DNA of 40,029 nucleotides, taken from contig NZ_GG770553.1 in NCBI RefSeq assembly GCF_000164135.1, forward strand, positions 600,038-640,066, read 5' to 3'. This DNA is from Mycobacterium parascrofulaceum ATCC BAA-614 (lineage in GTDB: Bacteria; Actinomycetota; Actinomycetes; Mycobacteriales; Mycobacteriaceae). Below the pieces are notes generated by a model. It was not told the origin of the DNA. It searched no databases and saw only the letters and a program-made list of their open reading frames with translations. Numbering within the stretch: the stretch's first letter is position 1; every line of letters starts with the position of its first letter. A program made the position numbers and the translations under genes. This document shows, one piece after another, positions 9,198-16,933 of the stretch.

Positions 9198-10007
9198 TCA
9201 GGCCGACCGCAGCACCAACAGCTCGCTCGTCAGCGTCCCGTCGTCGAGCAACCGCCCGATCTGTGCGCTCTGCCGCTCGGCCAGCTGCCAGGCCTCGGTG
9301 TGCCCGTACCGGTCGCTCAGGGCCTGCGTCACGGTGTCGATCCGCTGGCTCCACGTGTCGGAGATCGCCGGAAGCTCCGCGGTGCCGAGCCGGCTCTCGA
9401 CCCGCAACGCGGCTTCGGCCACCAGCTCGAGCAGCCCGTCGGGCGTCGGAAAATGGTTGCCCTCCAGCACCTCGTCGGCGATGTCACCGTGGGCGAGGAA
9501 GACCAACAAGCCGATGCGCCCGCCCGGCCGCACGATGCGCCGCAACTCCCCGAGCACCGCGAGCTGATCCGGAGTGGTGCTCAGCACGCCCAGCGCCCAT
9601 GCCGCGTCGAAGCTCGATTCCGCCATGGGGAGGGCCGCCCCCTCCGCGCACACCACCGGAAAGCCGAACAATCTCCGCGCCGCGCGGCAGGCACCGGTTT
9701 CCGGCTCGACCAGGACCGGCACCACCGATCGGGCGCGCGCCGCGTAGGCGGCGGGCCCGCCGACGCCCGCCCCCGAGTCCAGCAACGTGGCGCCCGACGC
9801 CAGCCCCATCTGCTCGATCAGCCAGTCCAGGGCATTCGGACTGCCGCTCCCACGGCAGCCCGCGGGCACGTGGTATTCCGGGCCCAGGTCGGCGGCCACC
9901 CGCGCCGTCCACTCCGCGACGGTGTCGAACTCCGCCTCCATCGCTTCGGTCATCGGCGCCCTCTCCTCAGCATCACTACGTTCTGCATCGTCGCCGGCGC
10001 GCGTCAT
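9198..10007 (-). CDS. Class I SAM-dependent methyltransferase, coupled to the MetF-like gene
   Basis: 269 residues. The Rossmann core shows motif I as LLDSGAGVGGPAAYAA, an acidic residue after VLVEPETG, and ALGVLSTTPDQLAVLGELRR with RPGGRIGLLVF typical of small-molecule methyltransferases. Substrate unknown. Its ATG overlaps the TGA of the upstream MetF-like gene as ATGA. The first 18 codons come from a 54-base MIRU-like repeat; a second ATG at 9953, with its own AGGAGAGGG site, begins the part resembling the enzyme. Both starts may be used. Motif I reads SGAGVGG rather than the more common GCGxG. Confidence 0.8.
   Translation of the reverse strand: MTRAGDDAERSDAEERAPMTEAMEAEFDTVAEWTARVAADLGPEYHVPAGCRGSGSPNALDWLIEQMGLASGATLLDSGAGVGGPAAYAARARSVVPVLVEPETGACRAARRLFGFPVVCAEGAALPMAESSFDAAWALGVLSTTPDQLAVLGELRRIVRPGGRIGLLVFLAHGDIADEVLEGNHFPTPDGLLELVAEAALRVESRLGTAELPAISDTWSQRIDTVTQALSDRYGHTEAWQLAERQSAQIGRLLDDGTLTSELLVLRSA
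9954..10007 (-). repeat. MIRU-like interspersed repeat (54 bp) at a gene junction
   Basis: On the minus strand the element runs from one GGCGCCGATGAC junction to the next and encodes MTRAGDDAERSDAEERAP. This matches the known mycobacterial interspersed repetitive unit pattern: a small frame rich in Arg, Asp and Glu whose start and stop overlap neighbouring genes as ATGA. Here the length is divisible by three, so the frame runs on into the methyltransferase instead of stopping. The direct repeat at its edges (TCATCGGCGCCC on the plus strand) can be seen at 9950 and 10004. Confidence 0.7.
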
Positions 10008-10981
10008 CGGCGCCCCTCTCTTATCCGCCGCCCGATCTCGGCCTTGATCTCCGCGCCGATGCGCGGGCCCGACGCGGACGCCAGGCCGGACACGTTGACT
10101 CCCTCGACGCCGTCGATCGACAGCAGCGCCCGGGCCTCGTCCACCGCCGCGGCGATCCCGGCGTCCACCGGATCCGGCGCGCTCAGCACCCGCTCCGTCA
10201 CGGCCTGATCGAGTTCGAGCCCGGGCAAGCCCTGCAACACCGCCGCGGAGACGCTGTCGGTGAACGCCGCGACCGCCGCGATCACGGGAATCGTCAGCCC
10301 CGCCGCGCGCGCCGTCGTGATGAAATCGGCGACCATGCCGGGAAAGGGCACGTGGTTGAGCACCGCCAGGCTCGCCCCGGCCCGTTGCTTCTCGACCAGC
10401 CGGGCCGGCCGGGCGTGGACGGGCGGCGCGGTCGGTGTTTCGGGCACCGCGGCGACGACCCCCGTCGACGCGGCCAGCGAAACGAGGCGTGGGCCGTCGA
10501 GGTCGAAGGTCTGCGTGACGTCCGGGCGCACGTCGTAGCCGCGCCCGTCGCCGGTCACGCACAACACCGTCTCGACGTCGATGCTGCGCAACCCGCGCAG
10601 TTCCTGCTCGAGGACCACGCGGTTGCGATCGCGGCACGACAGCGTGATCCACGGCGTCACCCCGGCGTCGAGCAGCAGCGACCCCAACAGCGTGGGCGGA
10701 AAGTCGGGTTTGTTCTGGTGCTCGCCGACCAGGACCGCGTCGCATCCCGGCGCCAGAACGGCGGCGGTCGCCGCGAGGTCGTCGCGATCGAACGGGGTGC
10801 AGCTGAAGTCGGTGAGCACCAGCGGTGCGCGCACGCGCCACGGTGCGGGTTGGTGGCCCGACCACGCCACCACGTCGTCGAACGCGCACGCGCCCGGCCG
10901 CATTTCGCACTGGCCGTCGGGGCGCACCCCGCCGCACGGCCCGAACTCCATCCGCTTCGGACACTCCGGACCCGCCGACAT
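10004..10981 (-). CDS. MetF-like (methylenetetrahydrofolate reductase) TIM barrel with N-terminal Cys-rich MTHFR_C-type motif
   Basis: 325 residues. The N-terminus has CPKRMEFGPCGGVRPDGQCE followed by another Cys, the signature of the MTHFR_C/MetV zinc-ribbon-like module that is normally a partner of, or C-terminal to, MetF. The rest resembles the MetF barrel: ITLSCRDRNR, VLCVTGD, and a late VNVSGLASA. It may bind folate and flavin or F420 in one-carbon metabolism, but activity is unproved. I chose ATG 10981 because GAGGAG lies 5 bases before it; the open frame extends 19 codons further. It overlaps the methyltransferase start by ATGA. Confidence 0.75.
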   Translation of the reverse strand: MSAGPECPKRMEFGPCGGVRPDGQCEMRPGACAFDDVVAWSGHQPAPWRVRAPLVLTDFSCTPFDRDDLAATAAVLAPGCDAVLVGEHQNKPDFPPTLLGSLLLDAGVTPWITLSCRDRNRVVLEQELRGLRSIDVETVLCVTGDGRGYDVRPDVTQTFDLDGPRLVSLAASTGVVAAVPETPTAPPVHARPARLVEKQRAGASLAVLNHVPFPGMVADFITTARAAGLTIPVIAAVAAFTDSVSAAVLQGLPGLELDQAVTERVLSAPDPVDAGIAAAVDEARALLSIDGVEGVNVSGLASASGPRIGAEIKAEIGRRIREGRR

Positions 10982-11143
10982 CTTCACTCCTCGAGCGCCA
11001 GTGTTCGCATGCATGTACCCAAACGGTCGCGGCCGCAAGCGCTTCGGTTGGCACCGTCTTTTCGGATTAGCAAACGCTCACTTCGGCTACTAGGAGATGG
11101 TCGTGTGCCGCGTGGACGGCGCAGCGAAGGATTGGGGTTGACC

Positions 11144-12502
11144 ATGGAACCGATATCGCCGACGGACGCGCTGTTCCTCGTCGGGGAGTCCCGCGAACAC
11201 CCGATGCATGTGGGATCGCTGCAGCTGTTCGAACCGCCCGAGGACGCCGGGCCCCATTTCGTCCGCGAGTCCTACCAGGCCATGCTCGAGTGCACGGACG
11301 TCCAGCCGCTGTTCCGCAAGCACCCGGCCTTCTTCGGTGGGCTGACCAACCTCGCGTGGTCGTTCGACAACGACGTCGAGCTCGACTACCACCTGCGCCG
11401 TTCGGCCCTGCCCGAGCCGGGGCGGGTGCGTGATCTCCTGGAGCTGACGTCCCGGCTGCACGGCAGCCTGCTCGACCGCCACCGCCCGATGTGGGAGGCC
11501 CACCTCGTCGAGGGGCTACAAGACGGCCGGTACGCCGTGTACACGAAGTACCACCACTCGCTCATGGACGGCGTGTCCGCGATGCGGCTGGTGCAGCGCG
11601 CCTTCACCCCCGACCCGAACGACGACCAGGTGCGGGTCCCGTGGAGCCTCGGGCCCCGCAAACGCGGGGGCGGGCAGAAACGCCAGTCGCTGCTGGAGCG
11701 GGCCGGCCGCACGGCGGGGTCCGCGCTCGCCCTCGCGCCGTCCACGCTGAGGCTGGCCCGCGCCGCGCTGCTCGAACAACAGCTCACGATGCCGTTCCGG
11801 GCGCCGCGGAGCATGTTCAACGTCCGGATCGGCGGTGCCCGGCGGGTGGCCGCGCAGTCGTGGTCGCTGGACCGGATCAAGGCGGTCAAGTCCGCGGCCG
11901 GGGTGACGGTCAACGACGTCGTGCTCGCCATGTGCGCCGGCGCCCTGCGCACCTACCTCCTGGAGCAGAACGCCCTCCCGGACGCCCCACTGACGGCGAT
12001 GGTGCCGGTCAATCTCCGCAAGTCCGACGACGAACGCGGCGGCAACATGGTGGGAACGTTCTTGTGCAACCTCGCGACCGACCTGGACGACCCGGCGCGG
12101 CGGCTCGACGTCGTCAGCACGTCCATCCGCGACACCAAAGCGGTGTTCCAACAACTGCCGCCGGTTCAGCAGCTGGCGCTGTCGGCGTTCAACATCGGCG
12201 GCCTGTTCTTCGGGCTGATCCCCGGCTACCTGTCGGCGGCGTCACCGCCGTTCAACATCGTCATCTCCAACGTTTCGGCCGGCCCCTCCGAACCGCTGTA
12301 CTGGCGTGGCGCACGGCTGGACGGCAACTATCCGCTGTCCATCCCCCTCGACGGTCAGGCGGTCAACATCACCGTGACCAACAACGCCGACAACCTCGAC
12401 TTCGGGCTCGTCGGCTGCCGCCGCAGCGTCCCGCACCTGCAACGGTTGCTCGGCCACCTCGAGACGTCGCTGAAGGACCTCGAGCGCGCGGTCGGGGTGT
12501 AG
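11144..12502 (+). CDS. Wax ester synthase/diacylglycerol acyltransferase (WS/DGAT, Tgs family)
   Basis: 452 residues. The enzyme joins acyl-CoA to diacylglycerol or fatty alcohols, making the storage triacylglycerol or wax used by mycobacteria. The catalytic HHxxxDG motif is present as HHSLMDG near residue 140, with the family opening SPTDALFLVGES, and C-terminal FNIVISNVSAGPSEPLYWRGA and GNYPLSIPLDGQAVNITV. The length is usual for the family. ATG 11144 has GGGG and GAAGGA upstream; the same frame stays open back to 9263 only because high-GC sequence lacks stops. Divergent from the MetF-like gene. Confidence 0.92.
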   Translation: MEPISPTDALFLVGESREHPMHVGSLQLFEPPEDAGPHFVRESYQAMLECTDVQPLFRKHPAFFGGLTNLAWSFDNDVELDYHLRRSALPEPGRVRDLLELTSRLHGSLLDRHRPMWEAHLVEGLQDGRYAVYTKYHHSLMDGVSAMRLVQRAFTPDPNDDQVRVPWSLGPRKRGGGQKRQSLLERAGRTAGSALALAPSTLRLARAALLEQQLTMPFRAPRSMFNVRIGGARRVAAQSWSLDRIKAVKSAAGVTVNDVVLAMCAGALRTYLLEQNALPDAPLTAMVPVNLRKSDDERGGNMVGTFLCNLATDLDDPARRLDVVSTSIRDTKAVFQQLPPVQQLALSAFNIGGLFFGLIPGYLSAASPPFNIVISNVSAGPSEPLYWRGARLDGNYPLSIPLDGQAVNITVTNNADNLDFGLVGCRRSVPHLQRLLGHLETSLKDLERAVGV

Positions 12503-12513
12503 GCGGGTGGCCG

Positions 12514-12951
12514 TCAGTGCCTGGTGGTGTAGTCCAGGCACACCGTCGTGCCGTTCGGGCGGGCGTTGATGGTGCAGTGATCGGCGAGCGCGTGCATCAG
12601 CGCGATGCCGCGCGACCGCCGCGGATCGCTGAGCCGCTGCGCCGGCGGGTGCTGCCAGGACCCGCGGTCGCTGACGCACACGCTGATCGCCTGCGCGGCG
12701 AGATCGTGGCTGCCCTGCAGTTTCATGGTGCCGACCGTGCGGTGGGTCCGGTACGCGTGCTCGACGCAGTTGGCCAGCGCCTCGTTGACGCTCAGAATGA
12801 TGTCGTCGCGAACCTCCGCGGGGGCCTCAGTCGCCTCGTGAAGCCACCGGCGCAGGACGCGACGCCATTCCGCCGCCGTGACGGCGTCGGCGGCACCGGC
12901 GCAGGTCAGCCGCGCGGGCGTCACGACCGTGGGTGCAAGTAGTGAGGTCAT
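12514..12951 (-). CDS. RsbW-like anti-sigma/serine kinase ATP-binding protein
   Basis: 145 residues, a single HATPase (GHKL) domain. The N box is NEALANCVEHAY near residue 55, followed by VSDRGSW (G1) and RSRGIALMHALAD (G2). Small proteins of this type hold alternative sigma factors inactive or phosphorylate anti-anti-sigma proteins. No sigma factor or STAS-domain partner is beside it, so its target must be encoded elsewhere. It converges with WS/DGAT (11-base gap) and is divergent from the F420-type oxidoreductase. Confidence 0.85.
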   Translation of the reverse strand: MTSLLAPTVVTPARLTCAGAADAVTAAEWRRVLRRWLHEATEAPAEVRDDIILSVNEALANCVEHAYRTHRTVGTMKLQGSHDLAAQAISVCVSDRGSWQHPPAQRLSDPRRSRGIALMHALADHCTINARPNGTTVCLDYTTRH

Positions 12952-13067
12952 GCTAAGCGCATACCCAATTGCGGGCCGGGTACTAACCCGTTCGCCGTCT
13001 CGCTTTGGCCACAGGCGGGTACAGGTTCGGAATCGGGTTGCCGTACAACGAGATACCGAGGGATTCT

Positions 13068-14000
13068 ATGGACTTCCGTGCATTCATCGAGCCACAGCAG
13101 GGCGCGAGTTACGCCGATCAGGTCGCCGTCGCGAAAACCGCGGAGCAGCTGGGGTTTTCCGCGTTCTTCCGGTCCGACCACTACCTGGCGATGAGCGGCG
13201 ACGGGCTGCCCGGTCCGACCGATTCGTGGGTGACCCTGGGCGCGATCGCGCGGGAGACGTCGAGCATCCGGTTGGGCACGTTGGTGACGTCTGCCACATT
13301 CCGCCACCCGGGTCCGCTGGCCATCGCGGTCGCGCAAGTGGACGACATGAGCGGCGGACGTGTCGAATTCGGCCTGGGCAGTGGCTGGTTCGAAAAGGAA
13401 CACCAGGCGTACGGCATTCCTTTTCCGCCGTTGCGGGAGCGGTTCGACCGGCTCGGTGAGCAGCTGGCGATCGTCACCGGGTTGTGGACGACAAGGCCCG
13501 GTGCGACCTACGACTACGCCGGCGAGTACTACACCATCGCCGGTTCGCCTGCGCTGCCCAAACCGGCGCAGAGCCCGCATCCGCCGATCGTCATCGGGGG
13601 GCTCGGCGCCCACCGCACTCCCCGGCTGGCGGCGAAGTATGCGGCCGAGTTCAACGTTCCGTTCGCGCCGCCCGACGTGACCGAGAAGCAGTATCAGCGG
13701 GTGGCGCAGGCGGTCGAGGCGGCCGGCAGACCGCCCGAATCCATGGTCTATTCGAGCGCTTTCGTGCTCTGCGCCGGCCGCGACGACCGCGAGCTGGCCC
13801 GCCGCGCCGCCGCCATCGGCCGCGACCTCGACGAGCTGCGCTCGAACAGCCCGCTGGTCGGGACCCCCGCGGAGATCGTCGACAACTTGGGCGCCTGGAG
13901 ACGCATCGGCGTGCAGCGGGTCTACACCCAGCTGCTGGACCTCACCGACCTCACGCACCTCGAACTGATCGCGAGCGAGGTTATGCCGCAACTTCTTTGA
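13068..14000 (+). CDS. LLM class F420-dependent oxidoreductase
   Basis: 310 residues, a luciferase-like TIM barrel. The opening MDFRAFIEPQQGASYADQ is the usual N-terminus of a mycobacterial F420-dependent subgroup; SSIRLGTLVTSATFRHPG and GRVEFGLGSGWFEKEH are standard LLM blocks. It probably uses F420H2 (or FMN) to reduce or oxidise a small organic molecule; substrate unknown. I took ATG 13068, with GAGGGA before it, over the upstream TTG 13005 that lengthens the frame. Confidence 0.87.
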   Translation: MDFRAFIEPQQGASYADQVAVAKTAEQLGFSAFFRSDHYLAMSGDGLPGPTDSWVTLGAIARETSSIRLGTLVTSATFRHPGPLAIAVAQVDDMSGGRVEFGLGSGWFEKEHQAYGIPFPPLRERFDRLGEQLAIVTGLWTTRPGATYDYAGEYYTIAGSPALPKPAQSPHPPIVIGGLGAHRTPRLAAKYAAEFNVPFAPPDVTEKQYQRVAQAVEAAGRPPESMVYSSAFVLCAGRDDRELARRAAAIGRDLDELRSNSPLVGTPAEIVDNLGAWRRIGVQRVYTQLLDLTDLTHLELIASEVMPQLL

Positions 14001-14003
14001 GGC

Positions 14004-14822
14004 TCACGACGACTCGGCGTCGGCGCGTTCCTCCTCGAGCCGGTCCTTGCTGCGCAGCAGCCGCAGCAGTGTGACGAACAGCAGCCCGCCGACCATGTTG
14101 CCCACCACGGTGTAGGCGAACCAGCCCAGCCAGGTGAGGTAGCCGAACGGCGCCTCACCGGTGATCAGCGCGCCGAAGATCAATAGCGAGTCCAGGATCG
14201 AGTGGAACAACCGCAGCCCGGCGAGCAGGAACGCGGCGGCGACCGCGGCGGCGATCTTGGCGGGCACCGAATCGGTGCCGTGTTGCATCCGGGTCATCAG
14301 CGTGATGACCATGCCGCCGAGGACGGCCAGGGCCATGCTCTGCCCCGATAGCGGCGCGGTGGCGAAGTGGGTGCCGGATTCGATGGTCTGCGCGTGCAGT
14401 TCGGGGAAGCCGGTCATGATCAGCCACATGATCACCCAGCCGCCGACGAGGTTGGCGAACATGGTGCCGCCCCACAATTTGAGCAGCTGCGGGAGGCTGG
14501 CGCGCTTGGCGGCGACGGTCACGACGGGGATGATGAAGCCCTCGGTGAACAGCTCGCTGCGGCCGAGCAGCAGGGCCAAAAAGCCGATGGAGAACGCCAG
14601 GCCGGCCAGCAGCGGGCGGTGGGTGGCGTCCAGCACCGACAGGTAGGCGAGCACCCCGATCCCCACCTCGGTGCCGCCGAAAAAGCCGGTGACCAGCACG
14701 CCGCGCCAGGTGCGGTGCAGGCGCTGGGTGCCCTCGCTCAACATCCTGCTGAAGGCGTCCTCGAGCTCGTCCTCGATCGGACTGTCGGTCTGCCCGAGCT
14801 GACGCCGGGTCGTATCACTCAT
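14004..14822 (-). CDS. Formate/nitrite transporter (FNT) family channel
   Basis: 272 residues with about six membrane segments. FNT features are visible: SIGFLALLLGRSELFTEGF in the second helix pair, GTMFANLVGGWVI, and the late YTVVGNMVGGLLFVTLLRLL. The family moves formate, nitrite or similar small anions. The start is placed at ATG 14822 (MSDTTRRQLGQ); a second ATG at 14876 would add 18 residues, and neither has a strong ribosome binding site. It ends 4 bases from the convergent LLM gene and follows the hydroxyacid dehydrogenase on the same strand. Confidence 0.87.
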   Translation of the reverse strand: MSDTTRRQLGQTDSPIEDELEDAFSRMLSEGTQRLHRTWRGVLVTGFFGGTEVGIGVLAYLSVLDATHRPLLAGLAFSIGFLALLLGRSELFTEGFIIPVVTVAAKRASLPQLLKLWGGTMFANLVGGWVIMWLIMTGFPELHAQTIESGTHFATAPLSGQSMALAVLGGMVITLMTRMQHGTDSVPAKIAAAVAAAFLLAGLRLFHSILDSLLIFGALITGEAPFGYLTWLGWFAYTVVGNMVGGLLFVTLLRLLRSKDRLEEERADAESS

Positions 14823-14898
14823 AGTGGATGGCCTGATACCCGAAATTAGGCCGGCGGACGTTGCGGTGTGAGGCATCTGACATGAGCCGATCCTGCCC

Positions 14899-15864
14899 TC
14901 ACCGCCGGGGTTGTAGCACGGGGGTCACCAGTTCGCCGGTGTCGAGGTAACTCTCGAAGTTGCGGATCGCCAGCAGCGCCATCGCCCTGCGGGTCCGCTC
15001 GGTGGCGCTGCCGATGTGCGGGAACAGCACCACGTTGTCCAGCCCGAACAGCTCGGCCGGAACATGGGGTTCGTCGACGAAGACGTCCAGACCCGCCCCG
15101 GCCAGGGCGCCGCCGGCCAGCAGCTCCACCAGCGCGTCCTGGTCGACGACGCTGCCGCGGGCGATGTTGATGAGGTAACCGTCGGGCCCCAACGCCTCGA
15201 GGACGACGCGGTCGACCAGGTGGCGCGCGTGGGAGCCGCCGGTGGTGGCCACGACCAGGACGTCCACCGACTCGGCCAGCTCCACCGGGGATTCGGCATA
15301 GCGGAACGGCGATCCGTCGATGCGGCGGCGGTTGTGGTACGCGACGGCGCAGTCGAACCCGAGCAGCCGGGTCGCGATGGCCGAACCGATGCGGCCCAGC
15401 CCCAGGATCCCGACCTGCAGCCCGCTGACGTCGCGGGCGTACGGGAACGGGCCGTCGCGCACCCATTTGCCCGCCCGCACGTAGCGGTCGGCGGCGCCGA
15501 ACCGGCGCAGGGTCATCAGGATCAGCCCCAGGGCGGTGTCGGCCACGGTGTCCGACAGCACGTCTGGCGTGTTGCTCACGCCGATGCCGCGGTGCTGCGC
15601 CGCCCGCAGGTCGATCAGGTCCACCCCGGCGCCGTTGTTGACGATCACCTCCAGGTTGGGCAGCGCCGCGATGGTCTCGGCGTCGACGCCGGCCGAACCC
15701 GACGTGAGCACCACCCGCACACCGGCCCCGTGCTCGGCCAGGAAGTCCGCCCGTCCCGGGCCCTCGGGGAGCCGCGGAATTTCGTAGCGCGCGGTCAGCT
15801 CCGCTTCGAACGTCCGCTCGAAACTACCGACCCGCAGCGCGCTGCTGATCTTTTTCGTCGTCAC
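14899..15864 (-). CDS. D-isomer-specific 2-hydroxyacid dehydrogenase
   Basis: 321 residues from GTG 15864. NAD(P)H binding is shown by VGILGLGRIGSAIA, and the catalytic triad by INIARGSVVD (Arg), DVFVDEPHVP (Glu) and LFPHIGSAT (His). Such enzymes reduce glyoxylate, hydroxypyruvate or other 2-oxoacids. The start is not certain: ATG 15936 would add 24 residues that look unlike the family N-terminus. The gene is divergent from the LLM gene at 16064 and is upstream of the FNT channel on the same strand; a pair handling small organic acids is possible but unproved. Confidence 0.87.
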   Translation of the reverse strand: MTTKKISSALRVGSFERTFEAELTARYEIPRLPEGPGRADFLAEHGAGVRVVLTSGSAGVDAETIAALPNLEVIVNNGAGVDLIDLRAAQHRGIGVSNTPDVLSDTVADTALGLILMTLRRFGAADRYVRAGKWVRDGPFPYARDVSGLQVGILGLGRIGSAIATRLLGFDCAVAYHNRRRIDGSPFRYAESPVELAESVDVLVVATTGGSHARHLVDRVVLEALGPDGYLINIARGSVVDQDALVELLAGGALAGAGLDVFVDEPHVPAELFGLDNVVLFPHIGSATERTRRAMALLAIRNFESYLDTGELVTPVLQPRR

Positions 15865-16063
15865 CCGTCCATCATCGAGGGTGTGAGAAATACCCGGGCG
15901 GGCGGCGGCGTTGTGGGACGCGACGGTGTCGGACATTCCCCCGGGTACCACCTCAAAACCGTCGCTTCGAGCGACCACTTGCCGAGAGGCGCGAAGACGG
16001 CACCGTCACAAACTTATTCGCTCGCGGGGGAAGCAATGCCGCCGCGGCGTGGTTGCACCGCCA

Positions 16064-16921
16064 ATGCGCATCGGAGTTGTGTTCCCGCAGACCGAACTCG
16101 GCGGCGACCCCGGGGTCGTGCGCGCGTACGGCGAGGCCGTCGAAGGCCTCGGATTCACCCATATCCTCGCCTACGACCACGTCGTGGGCGCCGACCCGGC
16201 CGTCCACCGCGGCTGGGACGGCCCCTACGACATCGACTCGACGTTTCACGAGCCGTTCGTCGTGTTCGGCTATCTGGCCGCGCTCACCTCGCTGGAACTC
16301 GTCACCGGGGTCATCATCCTGCCGCAGCGACAGACCGCGCTGGTGGCCAAGCAGGCCGCCGAGGTCGACCTGTTGACCGGCGGGAGGTTCCGGTTGGGCG
16401 TCGGATTGGGCTGGAACGCCGTCGAATACGAGGCGCTCGGCGAGACGTTCAGCAATCGGGGCAGGCGCTCCGAGGAGCAGATCGAACTGATGCGCCGGCT
16501 CTGGACCGAACGATCGGTCACCTTCGACGGGCGGTACCACACCGTGACGGCGGCGGGCCTGGCCCCGCTGCCCACCCAGCGCCCGATCCCCGTATGGATC
16601 GGCGCGGCCTCCGACCGCGGGCTGGAGCGCGCGGGGCGGCTCGCGGACGGTTGGTTTCCGATGACGGCTCCCGGCCCCGGCCTCGAGCACGCGCGCGAAC
16701 AGGTGCAGCGGGCGGCCACGACCGCCGGCCGGGACACCGCGAGCGTCGGGATGGAAGGCCGGGTCAACTGGACGGGCGACCCCGACAAGGTTGGCGCCGG
16801 CATCGCCGCCTGGCGGGCCGCGGGCGCCAGCCACCTTTCGGTCAACACGATGAACGCCGGGCTCGCGTCCGTCGACGACCACCTCGCCGTGCTGGAGCGG
16901 ATCGCCGCCGACGTGAAGTAA
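16064..16921 (+). CDS. LLM class F420-dependent oxidoreductase
   Basis: 285 residues with the luciferase-like barrel: MRIGVVFPQTELGGD, THILAYDHVVGAD, TGVIILPQRQTALVAKQ, and RFRLGVGLGWNAVEYEALG. This pattern is typical of mycobacterial F420-dependent LLM enzymes. Substrate unknown. ATG 16064 fits the family N-terminus; the open frame reaches further upstream without homology. It is divergent from the 2-hydroxyacid dehydrogenase. Confidence 0.87.
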   Translation: MRIGVVFPQTELGGDPGVVRAYGEAVEGLGFTHILAYDHVVGADPAVHRGWDGPYDIDSTFHEPFVVFGYLAALTSLELVTGVIILPQRQTALVAKQAAEVDLLTGGRFRLGVGLGWNAVEYEALGETFSNRGRRSEEQIELMRRLWTERSVTFDGRYHTVTAAGLAPLPTQRPIPVWIGAASDRGLERAGRLADGWFPMTAPGPGLEHAREQVQRAATTAGRDTASVGMEGRVNWTGDPDKVGAGIAAWRAAGASHLSVNTMNAGLASVDDHLAVLERIAADVK

Positions 16922-16933
16922 CGGCGCCGTCGG

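Noticed and set aside
10008..11054. Minus-strand frame extending the methyltransferase upstream (618 codons)
   Set aside because: Arg/Gly-rich shadow frame of the MetF-like gene; the methyltransferase begins at the ATGA junction.
11097..11141. 14-codon upstream frame before WS/DGAT
   Set aside because: AGGAG touches its ATG, which is too close for a working site; it could be a regulatory leader peptide but nothing supports that.
9263..11143. Very long plus-strand frame running into WS/DGAT (1079 codons)
   Set aside because: It is the antisense shadow of the methyltransferase and MetF-like genes, full of Arg/Pro/Ala; the WS/DGAT family start is at 11144.
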